From NCBI GenBank assembly GCA_052143655.1, contig JBKQSL010000467.1, forward strand, positions 1-17,343: DNA of 17,343 bases. The letters run 5' to 3'. Each line of letters opens with the position of its first letter. Position 1 is the first letter of the stretch. Origin of the DNA: CAVSUR01 sp052143655. Its GTDB lineage: Bacteria > Actinomycetota > Actinomycetes > Streptosporangiales > Streptosporangiaceae. Positions 13,197 through 17,343 of this stretch are shown here, one piece after another. The notes under the pieces are model-generated. The model had not been told where the DNA came from. It did not search any database and saw only the letters and a list, made by a program, of their open reading frames with translations. A program made the translations under genes and the position numbers.

Positions 13197-14159
13197 CTAC
13201 CGGTGCCGCCCGGCCGTCGCCGCGAACCCCCAGTTCAGCAGCTGGGCCGCGGCGGCGAACCGGGCATCTGGCTGGCTGTCGGTGCTGTGCAGGACCACGC
13301 CGATCAGCGTGGTCGCCCCGCGCCGCGCCTCGAACAGCAGGCAGTACCCCGCCGCCGGGGTCCAGCCCGTCTTGATGCCGACGGCGCCCGGATAGGAGCC
13401 GAGCAGCAGGTTGGTCGTCCGCCAGTAGTAGCCGTGATGCCGTCGGTCAGCAGCGATCGCGTGCGCCCGCTGCCGCACGATCCGCCGGAACGTCGCCAGC
13501 CGCATCGCGGCGCGGCCCAGGATCATCAGGTCGCGGGGGGTGGAGCGGTCAGCGGACCTGGCCGGCCACGGCAGCCCGTCGAAGTTGGCGAAATGGGTTC
13601 CGGTCATGCCCAGCTGCCGGGCTGTCGCGTTCATCCGGGCCACGAACTCCTTGCGCCCCGGCCCGTAGGCCGTCGCTAGTGCGTACGCGGCGTCACAGCC
13701 CGACGGCAGCAGCAATGCCTCCAGCAGCTGCCGGGCGGTCAGCACGTCCCCGGGCACCAGGCCGGCGGTGCTGGCGCCGTAACGCCGCACGTAGGCCGGC
13801 TCGGCGCGGGTGATCCGGATCGGCCGCTCCAGGTCACCGGCCCGGATGACCACCAGCGCGGTCATCACCTTGGTGATGGAGCCGATCGGGTAGGCGGCAG
13901 TCAGCCGGCGGCCCCAGAGCCGCCGGCCGGTGACCGCGCTGGCCAGCTCGCCGGACCTGGCCACGACCGGCCCGGGCCCGGCCGGCCTGACCGCCGCCGA
14001 AGCCACCGGGGCAGCGGCGGCCGGCGCTGCCCCGGCCAGCAGCAACGGCGCCAGCAGAACCGGCACGAGCAGCATGGGCACGAGCCAGGCCCGGACGGCC
14101 CGCGCCCGGACGGCCGCGGGTCGGCCTGCCCTGGCCCGGGCGGGCAGGTGCCGCCTCAC
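13197..14159 (-). CDS. D-alanyl-D-alanine carboxypeptidase/transpeptidase, S11 family (K15-like SGC motif)
   Basis: The 320-residue penicillin-binding serine peptidase acts on cell-wall stem peptides outside the membrane. After a basic N-terminus and a hydrophobic signal or anchor (about 23-50) come SITK (nucleophile Ser94, Lys97), SGC (153-155) and KTG (263-265). The middle motif has Cys instead of the usual Asn, as in the Streptomyces K15 DD-transpeptidase. The protein lacks the C-terminal beta domain of longer PBP5-type enzymes. The GTG at 14159 overlaps the guaB1 stop by 4 nt (GTGA); no Shine-Dalgarno is seen, so translation probably depends on coupling. Whether it hydrolyses or transfers cannot be told from the sequence. 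Confidence 0.92.
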   Translation of the reverse strand: MRRHLPARARAGRPAAVRARAVRAWLVPMLLVPVLLAPLLLAGAAPAAAAPVASAAVRPAGPGPVVARSGELASAVTGRRLWGRRLTAAYPIGSITKVMTALVVIRAGDLERPIRITRAEPAYVRRYGASTAGLVPGDVLTARQLLEALLLPSGCDAAYALATAYGPGRKEFVARMNATARQLGMTGTHFANFDGLPWPARSADRSTPRDLMILGRAAMRLATFRRIVRQRAHAIAADRRHHGYYWRTTNLLLGSYPGAVGIKTGWTPAAGYCLLFEARRGATTLIGVVLHSTDSQPDARFAAAAQLLNWGFAATAGRHR

Positions 14160-15589
14160 CAGCCGGCCGGGAGGGGCATGCCCTCGGTGTAGCCGGCCGC
14201 GCCCTGGATGCCAACCACCGCCCGCTCGTGCAGCTGCTCCAGGCTGGCGGCCCCGGCGTAGGTGCAGGCGCTGCGCAGCCCGGCCGTGATCGTGTCGATC
14301 AGGTCCTCCACGCCGGGCCGCTGCGCGTCCAGGTACATCCGCGAAGTCGAAATACCCTCCTCGAACAGCTCCTTGCGCGCCCGGTCGAACGGCGAGTCGG
14401 CCGCGGAGCGCAGCCGGACCGCCCGGGCTGAGGCCATGCCGAAGCTCTCCTTGTACAGCCGGCCGTCGGCATCCCGGAACACGTCGCCCGGCGACTCGCA
14501 GGTGCCGGCGAACCAGGAGCCGATCATCACGCTCGCCGCCCCGGCCGCGAGCGCCAGCGCGACGTCCCGCGGATGCCGCACGCCGCCGTCGGCCCACACG
14601 TGCGCGCCGCGCCGCCGGGCCTGCGCCGCGCACTCGGCCACCGCGCTGAACTGGGGACGGCCGACGCCGGTCATCATCCGGGTGGTGCACATGGCGCCGG
14701 GACCGACGCCGACCTTGACGATGTCGGCGCCGGCCTCGATCAGGTCGGCCGTGCCCGCCTCGGTCACGACATTCCCGGCGACGACCGGAACCGCCGGGGA
14801 CAGGCCCCTGATCGCCTGCAGTGCGTGGATCATCTTCTCCTGGTGGCCGTGCGCGGTGTCCACCACGAGCAGGTCGGCCCCGGCGTCGAGCAGCTGCTTG
14901 GCCCGGCCGGCCACGTCGCCGTTGATCCCGAGCGCGGCGCCCACCCGCAGCCGGCCGCGGGCGTCGGTGGCCGGCTGGTAGAGAGTGGCGCGCAGCGCGC
15001 CGGTGCGGGTCAGGATGCCCACGCACCGCCCAGCCGCGTCGACCACCGGCGCGACGCGGTGCCGGCCCTCGTGCAGCAGGCCGAAGGCAGCCTCCGGGTC
15101 GATGCCGGCCGGCAGGGTCAGCAGGTCCGCGGACATGACATGGCGCAGCTGGGTGAACCGGTCCACGCCGGTGCAGTCCGCCTCGGTGACCACGCCGACC
15201 GGCGCGCCGTCCTCGACTACCACGATGGCCCCGTGCGCGCGCTTGGGCAGCAGGCTCAGCGCGTGGCCCGTGGTGGCCTCCGCCCCCAGGGTGAGCGGGG
15301 TGTCGTACACCAGGTCCCGCTCTTTCACCCAGCTGACCACCTCGGCGACCACGTCGACCGGGATGTCCTGGGGCAGTACGGTCAGGCCGCCTCGCCGCGC
15401 AACGGTCTCGGCCATCCGCCGGCCGGCCACCGCGGTCATGTTGGCCACCACGATCGGGATGGTGGTTCCGCTGCCATCACAGGTGGCCAGGCTGACGTCC
15501 AGCCGGGAGGTGACGGACGACCGGCTCGGCACCAGGAAGACGTCGCTGTAGGCCAGGTCGAAGGCGGGCTCGGTCAGGTATCTCACCAT
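14156..15589 (-). CDS. guaB1: GuaB1-type IMP dehydrogenase/GMP reductase family protein
   Basis: The 477-residue protein belongs to the IMPDH/GMPR family: a TIM barrel interrupted by two CBS domains (about 95-205). The catalytic Cys301 lies in GVGPGAMCTTRMMTGVG, with VVDTAHGH (242-249), VVAGNV and ADGGVRHPRDVALALAAGA visible. Full length and motifs match the GuaB1 subgroup found in actinobacteria beside the true GuaB2; the mycobacterial GuaB1 is reported to be a GMP reductase with CBS-based nucleotide control, so conversion of GMP to IMP is the best guess. The ATG at 15589 has only a weak GGGG about 10 nt upstream; a GTG follows directly. It is coupled to the DD-peptidase gene downstream and diverges from folP2. 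Confidence 0.92.
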   Translation of the reverse strand: MVRYLTEPAFDLAYSDVFLVPSRSSVTSRLDVSLATCDGSGTTIPIVVANMTAVAGRRMAETVARRGGLTVLPQDIPVDVVAEVVSWVKERDLVYDTPLTLGAEATTGHALSLLPKRAHGAIVVVEDGAPVGVVTEADCTGVDRFTQLRHVMSADLLTLPAGIDPEAAFGLLHEGRHRVAPVVDAAGRCVGILTRTGALRATLYQPATDARGRLRVGAALGINGDVAGRAKQLLDAGADLLVVDTAHGHQEKMIHALQAIRGLSPAVPVVAGNVVTEAGTADLIEAGADIVKVGVGPGAMCTTRMMTGVGRPQFSAVAECAAQARRRGAHVWADGGVRHPRDVALALAAGAASVMIGSWFAGTCESPGDVFRDADGRLYKESFGMASARAVRLRSAADSPFDRARKELFEEGISTSRMYLDAQRPGVEDLIDTITAGLRSACTYAGAASLEQLHERAVVGIQGAAGYTEGMPLPAGW

Positions 15590-15680
15590 CTGATTCTGCC
15601 CCGGCCAGCGGGCCGGCGCATCCCGTCCGGCAGGCCGCCCGCCAGGCTGGCTGCCCGTGCCGGGCCGGCACCGCGCCGGG

Positions 15681-15718
15681 CCGGGCATGTCGTCCGTACC
15701 GGCCGGGCGAGTCGTCCG
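15681..15718. repeat. 16-bp direct repeat with 22-bp period in the guaB1-folP2 intergenic region
   Basis: Positions 15681-15696 and 15703-15718 match at 14 of 16 bases (CCGGGC, two variable bases, GTCGTCCG). The period equals two helical turns, and the second copy covers the -35 area of the folP2 promoter. It could be a pair of regulator sites for either divergent gene. Nothing else was recognised in this 158-bp gap except the folP2 -10 box. Confidence 0.5.
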
Positions 15719-15734
15719 GGCCCGCCAGGTGGCC

Positions 15735-15740
15735 TATCCT
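15735..15740 (+). promoter_or_regulatory. Candidate leaderless -10 box (TATCCT) for folP2
   Basis: TATCCT fits TANNNT and is followed by 7 nt and the GTG at 15748, with no Shine-Dalgarno. The layout is the same as at the response-regulator gene. No good -35 match is visible. Confidence 0.5.
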
Positions 15741-15747
15741 CTGGCCG

Positions 15748-16608
15748 GTGGCGACGGGACGGACGCTGCGGCTCGGCGGCCGGGAATGGCCGCCCGGCTC
15801 GTTCGCGATCATGGCGGTGGTGAACCGGACCCCCGATTCCTTCTACGACCGCGGGGCCACCTTTCAGTTCGGCGCGGCCGTGGCGGCCGTCAGCCGGGCC
15901 GTGGCGGCCGGCGCCCAGATCGTGGACATCGGCGGGGTCAAGGCCGGGCCGGGCGAGGAGGTCAGCCCGGCCGAGGAGATCCAGCGGGTGGCGGGCCTGG
16001 TCGCGGCGGTCCGCGAGCGCCACCCGGACATCGTGATCAGCGTGGACACCTGGCGCGCCGAGGTAGGGGCGGCCGTGGCGCAGGCCGGAGCGGACCTGCT
16101 CAACGACGTGTGGGGCGGCGTGGATCCCGGTCTCGCGCAGGTCGCGGCCGACTACCGGATCGGCCTGGTGTGCTCGCACGCCGGCGGCCTGCCCCCGCGC
16201 ACCGGGCCGCACCGGCCCGGCTACGAGGACGTGGTCGCCGACGTGCTGGCGGCGGTCACCGCGCAGGCCGAGCGGGCGGTGGCAGCCAGCGTCGCGGCCG
16301 ACGCCATCCTTATCGACCCCGCACACGACTTCGGCAAGACCACCTGGCATTCGCTGGCGATCACCCGCCGCCTGGGCGAGCTGACCGCGACCGGCTGGCC
16401 GGTGCTAGTCGCGTTGTCGAACAAGGACTTCGTCGGCGAGGCGCTCGGCCTGCCGACCGCCGAGCGGACCGAGGGCACGATGGCAGCCCTGGCGGTCTCC
16501 GCCTGGCTCGGCGCGCGGGTGTTCCGGGTGCATGACGCCGCTGCGGCCCGGCGCGCCCTGGCGGCCGTCTCCTGGCTGCGCGGGCAGGCCGCTGAGCTGC
16601 CTGCGTGA
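15748..16608 (+). CDS. folP2: FolP2-type dihydropteroate synthase homologue
   Basis: The 286-residue TIM-barrel protein has the dihydropteroate synthase framework: MAVVNRTPDSF (22-32), VDIGG (59-63), SVDTW (98-102), LLNDVWGG (117-124), DPAHDFGK (190-197), SNKDF (224-228) and RVHD (260-263). In true FolP the second loop reads DIGGESTRPG; here it is DIGGVKAGPGEE, without the Thr-Arg pair that binds substrates. This is the signature of the actinobacterial FolP2 group, whose mycobacterial member is reported to lack dihydropteroate synthase activity. A role in folate synthesis is therefore doubtful and the real reaction is unknown. It diverges from guaB1, seems to be expressed from a leaderless promoter, and runs convergently with the TetR-family gene. 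Confidence 0.9.
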   Translation: MATGRTLRLGGREWPPGSFAIMAVVNRTPDSFYDRGATFQFGAAVAAVSRAVAAGAQIVDIGGVKAGPGEEVSPAEEIQRVAGLVAAVRERHPDIVISVDTWRAEVGAAVAQAGADLLNDVWGGVDPGLAQVAADYRIGLVCSHAGGLPPRTGPHRPGYEDVVADVLAAVTAQAERAVAASVAADAILIDPAHDFGKTTWHSLAITRRLGELTATGWPVLVALSNKDFVGEALGLPTAERTEGTMAALAVSAWLGARVFRVHDAAAARRALAAVSWLRGQAAELPA

Positions 16609-16633
16609 GGGCTGGCCGTCGCGCCCGCAGATC

Positions 16634-16672
16634 GGCTCAGGCGGGCGGCTCAGGCGGGCGGCTCGGGCGGCC
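16634..16672. repeat. 13-bp tandem repeat, three units, between convergent genes
   Basis: GGCTCAGGCGGGC occurs exactly at 16634-16646 and 16647-16659, with a diverged third copy at 16660-16672, ending 2 nt before the TetR-family stop codon. The period is not a multiple of 3, as expected for non-coding DNA. Confidence 0.85.
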
Positions 16673-16674
16673 GT

Positions 16675-17343
16675 TCAGGCGGACCGGAACGCGGCGAAGA
16701 TGATCGCGCTCAGCCGCTCGACCATCTCCTCCCGCGGCAGCCGCACCTCGACGCTGAGCAGGTAGTTGACTCGCTCCAGCATCATCAGGCAGGCGACCGC
16801 TGTGAGCTCGGCGTGCTCGGCCAGCCTGGGCCGCTGCCCGTCGGGCCCGGGTTCGCCGCCGTCCGCGGTCATGCCCCTGGTGATCGCCTCCGCCAGGCGG
16901 AACAGCAGCTTTAGCCCGTCCCCCCAGACCTCCTCGCCGACGATCTCCGCCTGGCTGAGGATCCTGATCACAGTGGCGTGCGCCGCGTAGGTGTCGCAGA
17001 ACCGGCCCACCCAGGCGCGCAGCGCCGTGCGCCCGGCCTCGTCCGGCGTCACCGCAGGGAACTCGTCGGTGAGCACCCCCATGTCATCCAGGGCATCTCG
17101 CAGCAGCGCCCGGAACAGGTCTTCCTTGTTGGCGAAGTACAGGTAGAAGGTGCCATGCGAGGTGCTGGCCCGGCGGACCACGTCGTCGACCCGCAGGGAC
17201 TGGAAGCCGCGCTCGTCGAACTCGGCCAGGCCGGCGTCGAGCAGCTTGCGCACGGTCTTGCGGCCCTGCGCGCCCAGCGCGCGGCCCTGGGCCGGCGTGC
17301 CGCCGCCGAGCGAGGGCCGGTGCGGGTGGCCTGAGCCGCCGTG
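16675..17343 (-). CDS. TetR-family transcriptional regulator (5' end off window)
   Basis: The reading frame is open to the right edge, giving at least 222 residues. Just inside the edge it reads TPAQGRALGAQGRKTVRKLLDAG (split as TPAQGRALGAQGRK and TVRKLLDAG), a conserved lead-in of one TetR subgroup, so the GTG at 17253 is unlikely to be the true start and the gene begins beyond 17343. The DNA-binding domain follows: LAEFDERGFQSLRVDDVV, RRASTSHGTFYLYFANKEDLF. The C-terminal ligand domain (about 110 residues onward) is helical with no recognised ligand motif. It probably represses a neighbouring gene outside this window, since it is convergent with folP2. Confidence 0.9.
   Translation of the reverse strand, partial: HGGSGHPHRPSLGGGTPAQGRALGAQGRKTVRKLLDAGLAEFDERGFQSLRVDDVVRRASTSHGTFYLYFANKEDLFRALLRDALDDMGVLTDEFPAVTPDEAGRTALRAWVGRFCDTYAAHATVIRILSQAEIVGEEVWGDGLKLLFRLAEAITRGMTADGGEPGPDGQRPRLAEHAELTAVACLMMLERVNYLLSVEVRLPREEMVERLSAIIFAAFRSA

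Noticed and set aside
16675..17253. GTG at 17253 as the true start of the TetR-family gene
   Set aside because: The frame stays open to the window edge and encodes a conserved lead-in before this GTG, so the gene more likely starts outside.

Overview
The window is about 17.3 kb of very GC-rich DNA. Gene starts are often GTG, genes overlap by 1-8 nt, and third codon positions are strongly G/C. Together with a GuaB1-type IMP dehydrogenase homologue, a FolP2-type dihydropteroate synthase homologue, an S11 peptidase with the SGC motif of the Streptomyces K15 enzyme and TANNNT-type leaderless promoters, this points to an actinomycete. The genus cannot be fixed from the sequence. No rRNA, tRNA, CRISPR array, insertion sequence or prophage gene was seen.

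Region 1 (1-6740) is a divergent catabolic locus. Leftward run a creatinase/M24-fold protein, a U32-like TIM-barrel protein and an IlvD/Edd dehydratase that leaves the window. Rightward run an IclR-family regulator, a zinc-dependent medium-chain dehydrogenase and an aldehyde dehydrogenase resembling 2-oxoglutarate-semialdehyde dehydrogenases; these three overlap one another. The shared control region (about 3283-3420) holds a perfect 21-bp palindrome and a second 17-bp palindrome. The enzymes fit oxidative, non-phosphorylating breakdown of a sugar acid, but the two peptidase-fold proteins have no place in the textbook pathway.

Region 2 (6748-10575, leftward) is a five-gene set for electron transfer at the membrane: a small membrane-anchored Gly/Ser/Pro-rich protein, a ferric-reductase-like di-haem membrane protein with an extracytoplasmic domain, a NuoF-like SLBB flavoprotein, a CxxHxxC ferredoxin and a b-type-cytochrome-like membrane protein. 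Four of the five genes are joined by 4-nt stop/start overlaps. Upstream lie a 391-bp leader region with a strong hairpin, a 30-bp tandem repeat and a GTTCAG-N5-GTTCAG direct repeat, then a sensor kinase/OmpR-family response regulator pair (10967-13047) that probably controls the set.

Region 3 (13110-17343) holds housekeeping-like genes: a D-Ala-D-Ala peptidase translationally coupled to guaB1 (leftward), followed by a strong hairpin; divergently a folP2-type gene (rightward); and a TetR-family regulator (leftward) that enters from beyond the right edge. Short GC-rich tandem repeats, mostly with periods that are multiples of 3, recur across the window, inside genes and between them.
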